Below are positions 10,095-21,960 of a stretch of 64,000 nt of DNA, one piece after another. A program made the translations under genes and the position numbers. Below the pieces are notes generated by a model. It saw only the letters and a list, made by a program, of their open reading frames with translations, was not told the DNA's origin and ran no database searches. The first letter of the stretch is position 1, and every line of letters starts with the position of its first letter. Source of the stretch: Orobanche coerulescens (taxonomy: Eukaryota; Streptophyta; Magnoliopsida; Lamiales; Orobanchaceae); contig CM065801.1 of assembly GCA_033398695.1 (NCBI GenBank), positions 51,904,358 to 51,968,357 on the forward strand, written 5' to 3'.

Positions 10095-11057
10095 TGTTGT
10101 TACCCAAAATCGGAAGGGAATGCTGGAATGGATGAGTAACAAACAAATGCGAGAGCACATCTGTGGGAATATTATTAATACGAATACGTTGGAGTACAAA
10201 TATTAATGTAAGAGTACAATTACAATGAGTGTAAAAGACCCTAGTTATCTAGATCTTGAGTGCTGGTGATTGCCGGAAGAACCAGAGTTGAAGCTCTGTG
10301 AGTTCTTGTTCTCGTTTCTTCCGACCGCCTTTTAGTTTAAGAGGTTTCGAGAGTGAGAAAGAAAGATGTCCAAAGTTTATAGCGTAGCCAAGAGTGAGAA
10401 GCCAACCGAAAAGCAGCCCTTTCCCAAGTGCAGGAAACCTTCTATTTATAGGAGTTGGATGCCTTTAATCCTGACGGGCGATCGCCTTTCTTGCATTATA
10501 ATAAGGGGGCGATCGTCTTTTAGCATATGGATTGGTTACCTTAAAGTCTGCGGCTGCTGCTGGCAGCCAGCTGTGCGAACCAATGAGAGTATAATACCCG
10601 TCTCTTGTTGCTGTCTCGGGAGGTCCCACCTTGGACCTTTCGGTGGGTCTGTCGGTAGGTGAGAAGATGGTGACAGGCTGGGTCAAAGGGCCTTATCCTG
10701 CGGCGCCTTTTCCGGATCTGCATGTGAGTCTTTATCCCGAGGATCGGCCTTCGCAGACTTGGCGGATGTTGGCTTTACGTGGAATGAAGCGGTCGTCTAT
10801 GATCGGGCATTTGGGACGATCGCTAGTTGCCGGGAGATGATCGCCTTGGCAGTCGATCGCTCGGCGCTGGGTCCTGTTCTGGGTACTTCGATCGGCAAGT
10901 CTGCCTTGGTCTATTTGACTCTGGTTCGGTCGCCCGGTATTTGTGCCGATCGCCTGTTGAGGTGTATAAATCTGGACACAACAACAACCATAGGTGCATT
11001 TAAACGCAGTAGGTGTTTGATTTCTTATCTCGACTAATGATCCTTTCGGTAACTGCA
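10095..11057 (-). repeat. 5' LTR of a minus-strand element (family also at 60412)
   Basis: 963 bp. On the minus strand it runs from TGCAGTTACC to GGGTAACAACA and is followed by the primer-like site. TATA (CTATAAATAG) at 10451-10442. Upstream of it on the minus strand are repeated CGATCG palindromes (GGCGATCGCC at 10477, GGCGATCGTC at 10508, more to about 10950). The first ~480 bp match 60412-60934, which includes the same TATA and palindromes. The right boundary is less certain than the left. Confidence 0.65.
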
Positions 11058-12600
11058 ACTTGGTAGACTTGCAGAGAAAGTAGGAATGTCGGTACAGCTA
11101 AGGCTGTTTAAAAACCACTGATTCCGTTTGAACTTTCAAATCATAAATAAATACCAAGGAGGATGCGCCTAGTCATGATCAAAAGTGTAGATAAAATTCA
11201 CCAAAGTGCATCAAATCAACCAAGAATTTTAATTCTCAATTTGCAAGTATACGTCATAATAGCCATGTTATATGGATGCAACGTGGTGCATCAATATTAA
11301 GAATTTTGAACCATGAGACATAATGAATATACCATAACAAACTCGTCTTGACCATCCAATAAGATCGACTAAACATAGTCAAATGTATAAGGCACATGCC
11401 TTTACAAATACTTGGAAAAGTATTCGGACCTATAGTCACACGAACTATAATTGAGGTCAACGAATTCATGTCCTTACCGCAATATGCCATTGCTTTACAT
11501 GTTTAAATTCATGAGAATTACTCTAACATTCTTTCATATATTATATTGCAAGGAGATGGTGCATGACTACACCCACATGCAATATTTTATTTTAATAGGA
11601 TGAAAGATGGAGTTTTCCAAGTATGGGATTGGGTCAAGACCAACGTGGTGGTCCCTCAATTCAACGTGACAAAATCCGTCACAAATCGATTTTAACCACG
11701 ACATATCCGTCGCAATCGATATTTGTCCCATTTGCACGTCACAAATTCGTGAATAATCATGAACAAGCCATAACTTTACTGTTACCGACAATGTTCATTT
11801 TATTCAATTTTTGGTTTAAAATTGACAAAACGACGACGTCAATTCGCATCCAAAACATGGTGTATGCAACAACCACAAATATCGACTTTCAAATATTATC
11901 CGTGACTCCACAAGACCGTCACACAGTTTACTTCGATATATGAGAGTGATACCACCTCTCATAGTCTCATCCACCGCAAAGTAGCATGGGAGATAAAGAA
12001 CCCAAATACCCAATTCCTAAAAAAAATTCCCAAAAGAGAGGAATTGAAAAACGGAAACTTTAATAAAATCTTACGTGGGTACTCGGTTTCATATTTGTTT
12101 TTGATCCTTGAACGGGAGCTTCTCTCCATATGAGCAACATATTTTCGTGGTACTCGGTTCCATATTTACTTTGATCCTTGAATGGGATAATAAATATGGC
12201 TTCTCTCCATATTTTGCACATCAACATGAGCAACATATTTTCCTATATTCACGTAAAATAGAAATATGGTAAGATTCATAAGTGTACAAATCAATGAATA
12301 AATGAATTATTAAGTAGGAAAAGGTGGAAAGTTGAGAAACGCCAGGAAAGGGCTACTGGGCTCGATAATTAGCCGAAAAAGGACTCGGGCGCGGCGGTGC
12401 AGCAACTCAGTATTGAATGAGGTCGGATCTCCAAATTTCCTCGTAAAAATCTGCTTCTTTTCTTTTACACACAAAATATCAAGAGCACAGCCATTTCCAG
12501 CATCTCACAGCAAAAAAAATTCTTGACGCCTCTATTACACAACAATTTGATAAAGAAAGGTAAGAACTTTTAAATCCATCATAGTTTCCTTTTCTTTCTC
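11058..12600. other. No recognisable gene
   Basis: About 1.5 kb of A/T-rich sequence. The short ORFs on both strands have no recognisable motif. Near-repeats of 'TACTCGGTTTCATATTTG' and 'GGCTTCTCTCCATAT' occur at 12075-12240, a local imperfect duplication. It may be internal sequence of the minus-strand Copia whose LTR is at 13304-13540, but no gag or pol motif was found. Confidence 0.4.
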
Positions 12601-13303
12601 AAATCTTTTCAACAAACTAGTGCCCATCAATATTCAATCGATCAACATTTCAACCCTTCAATTCAGCATAAACCAAACCCCGAAATTCCAAGTCTTGAAC
12701 CCGAAAGCACCCACAGACATCAACACTCGATTCACTCACCCCAACCAAATCCATAGCCAGCCACCTCTCTCACTGAATCGCTTAAGCAATTCCCATAGCT
12801 CGCAAATTCAGACGACTATCGGACCAACACTGCCGAAAGTATAATCGAGCAGAAAGAAAGGGGTTGAGACTCACTTACCTTGATACACCACTTCAAACTG
12901 GTCCAAATCGGACCTTGTCTCCCAGATCGCCTTCCTTTTCTTCCGCCGGGGAAATCGAATTGGAGTTTGGAATAAACCAAACCGATTTCTTGAACCAAGT
13001 AGAGCAAACGGTTAGCACTGATCTTAACAGTCATCGCCGACCTTCCGTCAACCGGCATAGGTCGCTGAAACCACGACCTTCATAGATCACGAGCAAGAGA
13101 GAGAGAAAAAGAATTGAGGAGATGGGTCGGGACTGAGAGAAGGTTTTCAATCGGGTAAGATGACGCCAGGTGGGCTGCTTCGCGGCGGGTTGGGGTGGTG
13201 GCGCGACTGGTGGAGAAGATGACCGGAAATTAGGGTTTCTGCCGAAAATTCAATTTTTCATTTTTTTTTCCTTGCTCAGTTAGGAAACTACGTGTTGATA
13301 ACG
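12601..13303 (-). other. 5' leader of a minus-strand Copia relic
   Basis: Read on the minus strand from the LTR edge: ACGTTATCAACACG, then an A-rich run, AAACCCTAATTTCCGG, and a C/T-rich stretch rich in Pro/Arg codons. The same order follows the plus-strand Copia LTR at 19511-19694. An 80-codon frame (13058-12816) and a GTAAGT donor-like site near 12882 are seen, but no Gag domain. A 5' exon of a host gene is possible but less likely. Confidence 0.45.
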
Positions 13304-13539
13304 TGTTTCAGGCGAAAGTAAGAGACTGTAAATACGAGTCAATCAATTTTATTCATAACACTAATAGATGGGCCTTTATATAGACATTGCAATGAGAGTC
13401 CTTCCATACATAGGATTCCTAGATAAGATAAGACATCTAATAGGATCCTACTACCTCTAGAAGGATCTAGAACCTTCCATCTATGTATCTACAACCAGTA
13501 TTAGGTAAGACACATCACGGGAATAATAATTCACGGAAC

Positions 13540-13540
<1 letters not shown>
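13304..13540 (-). repeat. Short Copia LTR, minus strand
   Basis: 237 bp, minus strand TGTTCCGTGAATT to CCTGAAACA, followed by the CGTTATCAACACG primer-like motif. TATA (CTATATAAAG) near 13385-13376. It belongs to the same general type as the LTR at 19511-19694. Its upstream edge abuts the microsatellite at 13541. Confidence 0.55.

Positions 13541-13600
<60 letters not shown>
13541..13600. repeat. (TA)10(TG)20 compound microsatellite
   Basis: Ten TA units followed directly by twenty TG units. It lies exactly between the Copia LTR edge and the following LTR-like block. Confidence 0.95.
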
Positions 13601-13603
<3 letters not shown>

Positions 13604-14345
13604 CAAACTCTAAACACCAAATATAAAAGAGAGGAAGAGGCGAGGAGAAAAGAAGGGAACTCATATAAACATACCCATAAAGGAAGAGACCGGTTATTGG
13701 CAGATCTACAGACCTCTCAAAAGAAAGAGGGGCCCTGACAAGGGGGTTTCATCATAAAGGAGTCCGAGCTGACTGACCCTATACCGAGCTCAGAATACAT
13801 GATGTAAATGTCAGCAAAGACAGGCACACCTATCGACCTCTCAAAAGAACGAGAGGTCCCGAAAAGGGGGGTTCCCTCATGAAGCAGTCCGAGCTAACTG
13901 ACCTTATCCCGAGCTAGGAAAGGTCCGGGCAAAGATAAAAACCCTGGAAAGTTGGGGTTTTATATTCCTGACAAAATTCCAGATATCCAGGGATCGACAG
14001 CCGCAGGCAAAATCCAAGATATCCAGGAATCGGCGGCCGCAGCCAAAATCCCTAAATATCGTGGATTTCCCCTAGGCTAAGAGCGGGATCTCATGGAGAG
14101 GCTTATCCTCCCTTCTATAAATGGGAGAGAAGCTGTCCCTTCGAAGGTTATGCAATCAGAAACACTCAGATATATATTTCATCACACATTCGGATTTTCT
14201 TAGATCAAACCTCTGAGATTGACCCAGTTCTTGGTGACCGATCAGCACGGTTATATCAGTATCAATTTACGTGCAATGCGTTGATGTGTCCATAGTTGTG
14301 CTCTCCTGACTAATTTACTCGTCAAATCTATATGACACATCATAG
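13601..14345 (+). repeat. LTR-like promoter block, unassigned
   Basis: No coding frame. Two imperfect copies of a roughly 85-bp unit (GACCTCTCAAAAGAA... to ...CCGAGCT) start near 13711 and 13836. A second pair (AAATCC.AGATATCCAGG.ATCG) lies near 13976-14035. A TATA (CTATAAATGG) at about 14125-14134 is followed by a leader-like stretch. This looks like U3-R of a Gypsy LTR on the plus strand. The ends could not be fixed; TGTAACAAAC near 13599 is a candidate start. Confidence 0.4.
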
Positions 14346-14460
14346 AACTATCTAGGTGGTTGGTGACGTGGAAAATATTGAATTTTTTAAATAAACAAAT
14401 TAAATAATATAACAGAATGTAGTAGTAAATGGACGGACACCCCGTTTACACTTAATTATG

Positions 14461-14714
14461 AACATTTATAACATTAAGAAAGAATTTTCATGCCTAATAT
14501 GGTAGCTCAACGAAATCCCAGATTTGAATTAATGAGATTTGGTAATTTAATGATACCATAAAGTAAAAGAAAATATATTTATATTGTGAGAAGATGGAAG
14601 GATTTTTCTAGGATCAACAGTCTAATTGCTCTACCTGATGAGGTACCTCAAAAACGTGTAATTCTTATGCCATATTGTGACATAAAAGATCAAATATTTA
14701 CAAATCATTTTGAC
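14461..14714 (+). repeat. Inverted repeat arm, left
   Basis: Matches 19252-19505 in reverse orientation, roughly four bases in five by eye. It contains the perfect palindrome TGAGGTACCTCA. Read on the plus strand, the arm has a coding look (a frame containing RFELMRFGNLM and LIALPDEVPQKRVIL) with one stop that the other arm shares. The family is not recognised. Confidence 0.75.
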
Positions 14715-15736
14715 TATACTTTCTAAATTTAGCGCGCCGTCAAAATTAAATACGAGCATCGTAATCAGAATCTACTTTCCGAGTAGATGATTGAGGTGGA
14801 TTTATTTTCACAAATACAAGATCGAACGAGTGGGTAAAAAAAAGTCCACTCTTTTAGAAGGAGTAGAAGCCATCCCATATAGAAAATATTTCCTTATGGG
14901 AGACACTTTATAATAGGAAATTGAATAAAGAGAGTAAAAAACTCTTTGCAAGAGCCTCAAGATGTTATGCTAGCTCCAAAGTTCATTACATTGTTCCAAG
15001 TTGTATTACAAATATTATCTATAGTGAATGAATATGAGTTTGCTTTGGTAAAAATAAAAATAAAATTCTTGTGGGGATGCCTAGGTGGAAGGGGCTACAC
15101 ACACGCGCGCATCTATTCGTCTGCTTAGATGATCGATTTTTCGGCTCATCTCAGCCCGTCTTACCTCAGACCTTAGCCTGTCCTAGTTGGGCGAGTGCTG
15201 TCATGGCCCGTCCCGACCAGACAGGTCCCGGTTTTGCTCCAAAATTAATTATTATCCAAAATTATTTAAGTTCACCAGAATTAATTGAGTTTGTGATTCC
15301 TCTTATTTAGATCATTCTAAATTGCTTGAGAAACAAATCAAGACCGCAATTTATTTGGGATTATCTTGTCTGTTACCTAATATATACCTATAGATAGAAA
15401 CCTTACATGGAAAAAACTGCACTGTATAAAATAATTTTTAGACTAGATAAGCACAAGAAAATTGAGCGCCTCTCTCTCTATTCAGAACTTGAGCATCTTC
15501 ATACTTGAATTTTAGAGTACGTTGCTCAATTGCCCTGCCAAAACTCCTCCGTCAGGTGATGGTTTTGGAAGCTCCGGCTCAATACCAAGCTATTGTATAT
15601 TGAGAGGTTGATTTCTATAGATCGTGAGATGTTGACATGACAATAAAGATCTTAAAAGAGTTCACTCGCCTCAATTTTTTTTTTCGTTGATTGTTGTTTT
15701 AATTTTATGTTAGTTTAATTTTCTCTTGTATAAGCA
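14715..15736. other. No recognisable gene
   Basis: About 1 kb between the left inverted-repeat arm and the LINE. Short frames only; T-rich near the 3' end, just before the LINE 5' truncation point. No LTR, tRNA or coding motif was recognised. Confidence 0.4.
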
Positions 15737-18010
15737 AGGTGTTCAGGAGCGAGGCTTGTGCTTCTCAACACCAGTTGTTGGCTATGAATTTATCTATGGG
15801 AGGTCGTGTTGTCAACAGGGCTAGAGTAGCTAGATCAAGGATTCTTTGGAAGGACCTAAATGGTGAGAAGGCGGCAGAATTTAGAGAGTCTCTGACCCGC
15901 GAATGAGGTTTTTTGCAGGGGGGTGGTGACGCTAATCTTATGTGGACCAGCATGGCCAATGCTATTAGGAGTGTAGGTGAGAAGGTGGTAGGGCTTTCTT
16001 CGGGAAGGTCTAATGGACCTAAGGAAGCATGGCGGTGGAATGAGGAGGTCCAAAAGAAAGTTAAGGCTAAACAAGCACTCTTTAAGGAGTTTTTATCGGT
16101 TAGTGCTGGAGAGAAGAGAATCATGAAGAATGTATCTTACAAGGTGGCGAGAAGAGAAGCTAAGAAGGCAGTGGCAAATGCTAAAGGTGAGGCATACGAG
16201 GAGATGTGCAAGCGTCTAGACACCAAAAAAGGAACGAATGCTATCTTTAAACTAGCGAAGGCTCAAAAGAGAGGGCGGTGCGACTAGGGCTCCGTTAAGT
16301 ATATTAAGGATGATTTGGGCCAAGTGTTGGTGAACGATGTTGCTATTAAGGAGAGATAGAATAGATATTTTTTTTGAACTTTTCAATGAGGCAAGGGGTA
16401 GCGACTCGGTAGTGGTGCAAGGAGTTAGTCAATCTTCTGCTCATTCGTTAAGTTCTTCTGAGAGCATCAGCAAGGAGGAAATTAAGGGTGCCCTACAGAA
16501 GATGGGTAGAGCTAAGACTGTAGGCCCGGATCAGATCCCTATTGAGGTATGGCTTTATCTTGGGGAAGTTGGAGTTCAGTGGCTAGCAGAGCTGTTCAAC
16601 ATCTCCTCAGAGATTCTAATATGCCGGCGGAGTGGAGGCATAATATCGTGGTGCCGTTTTTCAAGAACAAAGGCGATGCTCAGAGTTGTAGTAACTATTG
16701 AAGTATTAAACTCGTCTGGGAAAGACTGGTTGAATGCAGGGCTGGAAGAGAAGTTGAGATCTCAAAGAACCAATTTGGCTTCATGCCGGGGAGGTCCACG
16801 ACTCAGGCCATTCATCTCATCAGACGCCTTATGGAGAAGTTTAGAGAGCGGCGTAAGGACCTCCATATGGTGTTCATAGATCTAGAGAAGACTTATGATA
16901 GCATTCCGCGTGATGTTATTTGGAGGAGCCTAGAAGAGAGGAGGGTGTCGTCACCGTACGTTAGGGTGATCCAAGACATGTATACTCCCAAGCTTGGACT
17001 TGCGTTAGGACCCCAGTTGGTGACACCCAGTATTCCCTGTTGAGATAGGGCTGCACCAGGGGTCGGTGCTAAGACCTCTTCTCTTCGCTCTAATCCTTGA
17101 CGTCATTTCGCGGGGGATTCAAGATGGTGTCCTGTGGTGCATGCTTTTTGTTGATGACATTATGTTAGTGGCAGAGTCGAGGAGGGAGGTGAACGTGAAG
17201 TTGGAGTTATGGAGGTCTATGTTAGAATACCAGGGCTTGCGTATGAGCCGGTCTAAGACCTAGTATCTCTGGTGTAACTTTAGTGGTGAGATCAACGAGG
17301 AAGAGGTAGAGGTAATGATTGTTTATCAGATCGTACCCCATACGGATAAGTCCAAGTATTTGGGTTCGGTCATTCAGAAGGAAGGAGAGTTCGAAGATGA
17401 TGTCACTCATTATATCAAGGCGGGGTGGCTAAGGTGGAGAGCAGCGTCAGGGGTCCTATGCGACAATAAAGTCCCTCTAAAGTTAAAGGGTAAATTCTAT
17501 AGAGCGGCAATCAGACCTGTTATGTTGTATGGCTTCGAATATTGGGCGATGATGGAAGCGGCTGAAATGAGAATGTTACGTTGGTCACGTGATCGCACAA
17601 TGTTGGATAGAATCCCGAACGGGGTCTTCAGGAACGCTTGCTTCACTGACATCCTCGCTTATGAGATGTAAACAGGAGCCCCTATCACCCGGCTAGAAGT
17701 GGCGCCCATTTCAGCGAAAGTGAGGGAAGGGAGATTGAGATGGTTTGGCCACGTCCGCAGGAGGCAGGACTCTACTCCGGTGAGTAGGGTCGAGAGTTTA
17801 TTGGTTGTAGGGAGGAGGAGGAGGGGCAGACCGAGGAGGACGTGTGAGGAGCAGTTGAGATTAAATTTAAAGGCTTTAAACTTATTCGAGACCATGACTG
17901 TTGATAGATGCTCTTGGAGGCGCCAGATTAGAGTTGTGGATTCTTTTTTTGGGAGCGGTTCAGTAGTAGAGATTCTCATAGTTGGGTTATCTCGGTTAGC
18001 TTTGACCTAG
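15737..18010 (+). pseudogene. RTE-clade LINE ORF2, 5'-truncated and frameshifted
   Basis: Non-LTR retrotransposon polyprotein that would make cDNA by target-primed reverse transcription. The endonuclease part is missing; the fragment starts at VFRSEACASQHQLL. Seen in order across several frames: a Lys-rich linker (15913-16287), RT fingers with VGPDQIPIEVW (16500s), [20 protein letters not shown] (16770s), [17 protein letters not shown] (16880s), the catalytic box LFVDDIMLV (17145-17171), and the C-terminal KYLGSVIQKEGEFEDDVTHYI and LRWFGHVRRRQ motifs that mark plant RTE elements. At least five frameshifts or stops make it dead. Confidence 0.85.
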
Positions 18011-18375
18011 AGCATTGCATTTTTATTTTTATTTTTTTATATTTTATCCTAATGCCTTTTGCGTGTTGTGTATTTTTGACAGGGAGCTGTGCGCGGAGTC
18101 AACCCCGTTCTGTTACAGCGGAGCTCATCGGGAGTGAAGTAGTCAAATTCCTGTTAGGTAAGTCACATGTGGATTAAGTCATGAGCTCAGGTATGGTATT
18201 GAGCTTTTTCGAATCATATGCTTACCTTTGTATATATCACTCAATATTTTCTTTGTCTTATTAAGTCTTGGAAGCTTAAATTCTACCATAATAAGTAGGG
18301 GTATGGTCTGCGTACACCTTACTCTCCTCAGATCCTGCTCTGAGCATGATATACTGGGTATGTTTGATTTGGTTG
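18011..18375 (+). mobile_element. 3' tail of the RTE LINE
   Basis: A non-coding tail with a T-rich start. It ends with GGTCTGCGTACACCTTACTC and ATACTGGGTATGTTTG (18306-18370), close to the 3' ends known from plant RTE LINEs and the SINEs that borrow them. There is no long poly(A). The exact 3' end is uncertain. Confidence 0.6.
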
Positions 18376-19251
18376 AATTTAGAATTGTGAGGAAGTTTAT
18401 CAAGTGCTCTTTTCTTTTTTTGTTTCCTTATAATGGATCTTCGTCCGTGTTTTAGGCTAAAAATTTCCAGCCCCGCGAAGGTCACTTAATGGGCAAAGGG
18501 TAGATTTCCAACACTCCAAGGTGTATTAGTCCAAAGTCGTTTAAATCATTTTCTACACTTAATAATAAAAAAACTTGTACATGATTTTATTTGGTCCGTG
18601 AACACCAATTTATAAATAATTTATATTATTATTATTGGTTGAATAGTTTTATTTTTGTTTTTGATCTTTTATATAAATCACACGTTTGATGTTTCAAATA
18701 CACTTTATTCCTTTAAAGCACATGGTTGTACTGATTAATTCATACTTATCATATTAATCTACATTATTAATTTACATATTTTGTCATGTGTAAAATAAAT
18801 AAATTATTCATTTTCATTTTGCTATAAAATCATGATAGATTGGGTATACGTTAGGTTGAATAAATTTAGTTATAAATCTACTTTAATGGCTTCCATTAGT
18901 TTTGGAACATGCCTAAGATTTAGGGTTTAGGGTACCCCTAACTCCACTTAGGCTCTTGTTTTGGTTGAAATTTGCTTACTTGGACTGAACTAAATTTTGC
19001 TTGACTGAATTGAACTAACTGAAGTTAAATTACTAAATTGAACTAAATTAAGTAATAATTAAAATAAAAATTAATAATATTAGATAAGAATATATACACA
19101 ACAATAATTATTATATATACTACAGCAATAACAACACAAAAACTACAATGATAATAATAGTAAAAATTATGTATAGTTTATTGATAAAATTTATGAGTAA
19201 TACTAATAATAACTAATATTTTAAATCTCTCATGATTTTTTTCGAGAATAT
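18376..19251. other. A/T-rich spacer, no gene
   Basis: No coding frame of note. Short TGAACTAA/ACTGAACT repeats occur near 18985-19060, and a 14-bp TTTAGGGTTTAGGG near 18918 is too short to call telomeric. Confidence 0.6.
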
Positions 19252-19505
19252 TTCAAAATGATTTGTAAATATTTGATCTTTTATGTCACAATATGACATA
19301 AGAATTATACGTTTTTGAGGTACCTCATCAGATAGAGCAATTAGACTGCGTGATCGTAGAAAAATCTTTCCATCTTTTCACACTATAAATGCAATTTTTT
19401 TCTTTTATGGCATCATTAAATCACCAAACCTCATTAATTCAAATCTGGAGGTTCGTTGAGCTACTGTATTAGGCTTCAAAATTCTTTCTTAATGTTATAA
19501 ATGTT
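19252..19505 (-). repeat. Inverted repeat arm, right
   Basis: Reverse complement of 14461-14714 with scattered substitutions. Its outer end lies 5 bp from the Copia LTR start at 19511, so the old Copia inserted at its edge. The LINE and about 1.9 kb of other sequence lie between the arms. Confidence 0.75.
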
Positions 19506-19510
19506 TAGAA

Positions 19511-19694
19511 TGTTAAAGTAAATACACAAACACACGTGTATACTACGAGGTTAATGGGCTAAGTTAGTGTAGTGTAGGACTGCGCATTAGAATGTTCCGG
19601 AATATGTAATCTTTCCCTATTTAAAGGGATCCGATTAATGAGAATACACACATCTTCTGCCCTAATTTTTGTCTTGTTTATTTTTACTACAACA
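19511..19694 (+). repeat. 5' LTR of the old Copia
   Basis: 184 bp, TGTTAAAGTAAA to CTACAACA, with TATA-like CTATTTAAAGG near 19617. The first 18 bp recur at 60382 after the polypurine tract, which identifies the 3' LTR. Confidence 0.75.
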
Positions 19695-19706
19695 CATTAT
19701 CAGCAC
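19693..19706 (+). other. Primer-like motif of the old Copia
   Basis: CACATTATCAGCACG directly at the LTR end. It is not the usual iMet 3'-end complement (TGGTATCAGAGC). The same type of motif (ACGTTATCAACACG) sits at the edge of the minus-strand LTR at 13304. Confidence 0.45.
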
Positions 19707-20553
19707 GTACTCTACCAACTGAGTAAGAAAAATCCGAAATTCGAAAAAAAAAGATCAAGGCTGAAACCTTAATTTCGATCGCCTTCTTCTCCAGCAAGAA
19801 ATTTGCCGCCGCATGGACCAGAAGCCCGACCGTCGCACATCCAATTCGGACGACCACCGCACAGCCGCCCGAACCCCATCTCTGCCACGGGAAACCAAAT
19901 TCCCGTCACAGCCTGCGTCCGACGACTGTACTCGATTCCCCATCGCCGTCTGGTTCTCAATCCGCCTGAACCCTTGACCCGCAACCAACCCCTGGATCCC
20001 TCGATCCCGATCATCAGAATCCGACCGACTCCCACAGGCGTTCCGATCAGTTCAGATCCGCTAGGTCACAACTGTTTCCCCTGCTCCAAACTCGACCCTT
20101 CCCTGCTCAGAAACAGGCGCACGACTCTACATTTCGCCCGCTGACCCCCCAGCCCGCGCCTCTTTTCCAGCCCGGCCCGCGCGACCCAATAGTAGATCCA
20201 GTCTATTGTTTTTCGGCCAAGTTAATAGTTGATCCAGTTGCTGCCCAGCCCGACCCGATATGTTTCATTCAATTTTTTAACCCAACTCGCGAAGTGAGGT
20301 ACACGAACTCGACCTACTATTTGGTCGTGAATTATTTAATTTGCTTTTATTTGATTTAATAGCATAATATGATTTATAAATTAATTTAATTATGCCTAAT
20401 TAAATCAAATAGATTAATGAATCACTTGAATTAAAATTATTTAATTCATATTCTTAGATTAATAACTAATCGTTATTGCGCCATAAAATACCTATTTGAC
20501 TGCATAATGTGTATCTAGTTATACCACACGGGAATTATATGTTTATATATAAT

Positions 20554-20611
<58 letters not shown>

Positions 20612-20700
20612 TTGCATGCATATTTAGATATGACATGCAAGTAGGCAACATTCATAGTCTAGTTAAAATGGATGTATTTCTACTACCAATAGTACCATGA
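19695..20700 (+). other. Leader of the old Copia with (TA)n tract
   Basis: The Pro/Arg-rich C-rich stretch at 19803-20144 has an open frame without a recognised domain; a non-coding leader is the simplest reading. Then A/T-rich sequence follows with an (AT)n microsatellite at about 20544-20604. No Gag motif was seen here. Confidence 0.45.
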
Positions 20701-21960
20701 TAACGAAACTTCATGTGTTCGCATCGAAATTATGACCATATCTTGGTTCTAAACAAAATAATCCCATTATTGAATAATCTATCATGGACGAACTCATGAT
20801 TATGTGAAATGTATTCGCTTCTTCTCTTGGTTACAAATATGGCTAATCCACCTCGTTCGAAATTCAGCATCTTGGGCTCAGAAGGACTTGAGTGCCACAG
20901 ATGAGATTCTGACGTTAGCCCCACCCATTCTGTTCATACAGACGACGAAACCGTTTTAAAAGGTGAAAGAAAGCGCGCTAATGTTCTTGGGCAAAATATC
21001 GACCCCAACTTATGGTAGGAATATCTTTAGATGAAATCTGGGATGCCCGTAAGGGCCATTTCGAGAATATTATTTCTCGAGTTGGCCGTGCATTGGGACG
21101 AAATTCAGTTGCTTTATTATAACAAGTCAACAGTTTCGATAAAAATATGCTCCGCCCTAAGGTTATTTTTTGTGAAAAGAAACTCACAAAAGACGACATG
21201 ATCCAGAAAAATACTTTCCAATTTCCCTACTTAAGCACTTATACTAGCGAATCAGTATAGTATGGAGTACGATTATGCCAGGCCTGCAGGGACGGAGCAA
21301 CTTCCCGAGTCCAGTAATGGCAAATGAAATGTGGAAATAACCCTGATGAAAAGGGGACTGTACATGCCAATCCCAAACCACATGGAACGAACTTTCATGG
21401 TGGAAAGGGGATGTGTCAGTCGTGAATGTGGTCGTGGTCATGGAGGCTCTTCCAATCTTCCAATGTAGTAAGAAGAGACGACGCTATTGGCTCCCAATAA
21501 ACGAGTTGACTCCTAATGTGAGATTGCTGCCATTGGTATACGAACTGACATGTAAAGCAGATATTTCACATACAGTTAGAAGAGATATTGAGATTTCGAC
21601 GAATAGGAGACTTACTATATAAAGGAAGGTGATCATGACATGACCCCCAATGTCACTTTCACATTTACTGATGGCAGTATTGCACCATACGTGCCAAAGT
21701 TATTAGACGCCCCTCCTCTATGACTAAATTTATCGGTAGACGTTCTAATATTTTTCAGTAATGGTATGATGTATTTTGGTTTCGAACAAGATATTATTGT
21801 TGCTTATGTATATGAGTGATTGACTCTATTCAAAGTACTGAATATTGTTCCTATGCTTATGGTTCAGAGTTTTTATTACTCGTGTTCTCGTTTGACGAAT
21901 GAATCGAGGAACACTCGAGTGATAGGATGATAGTAATAGCCTATAATGTATCAGTGACTA
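20701..21960 (+). pseudogene. Copia Gag relic
   Basis: Heavily decayed. Weak matches to the Gag of this type can be read in short pieces, for example a helical segment near 21060-21200 and a Gly/Lys-rich stretch GGKGMCQS near 21400 where a zinc knuckle would lie. No intact motif remains. The call rests mostly on its position between leader and pre-integrase. Confidence 0.4.

Noticed and set aside
12816..13058. Possible 5' exon of a host gene with a GTAAGT donor
   Set aside because: It lies next to a Copia LTR and primer-like site and matches the layout of the leader after 19694; no downstream exon was found.
18915..18932. TTTAGGGTTTAGGG as an interstitial telomere repeat
   Set aside because: Only two units; common by chance in A/T-rich plant DNA.
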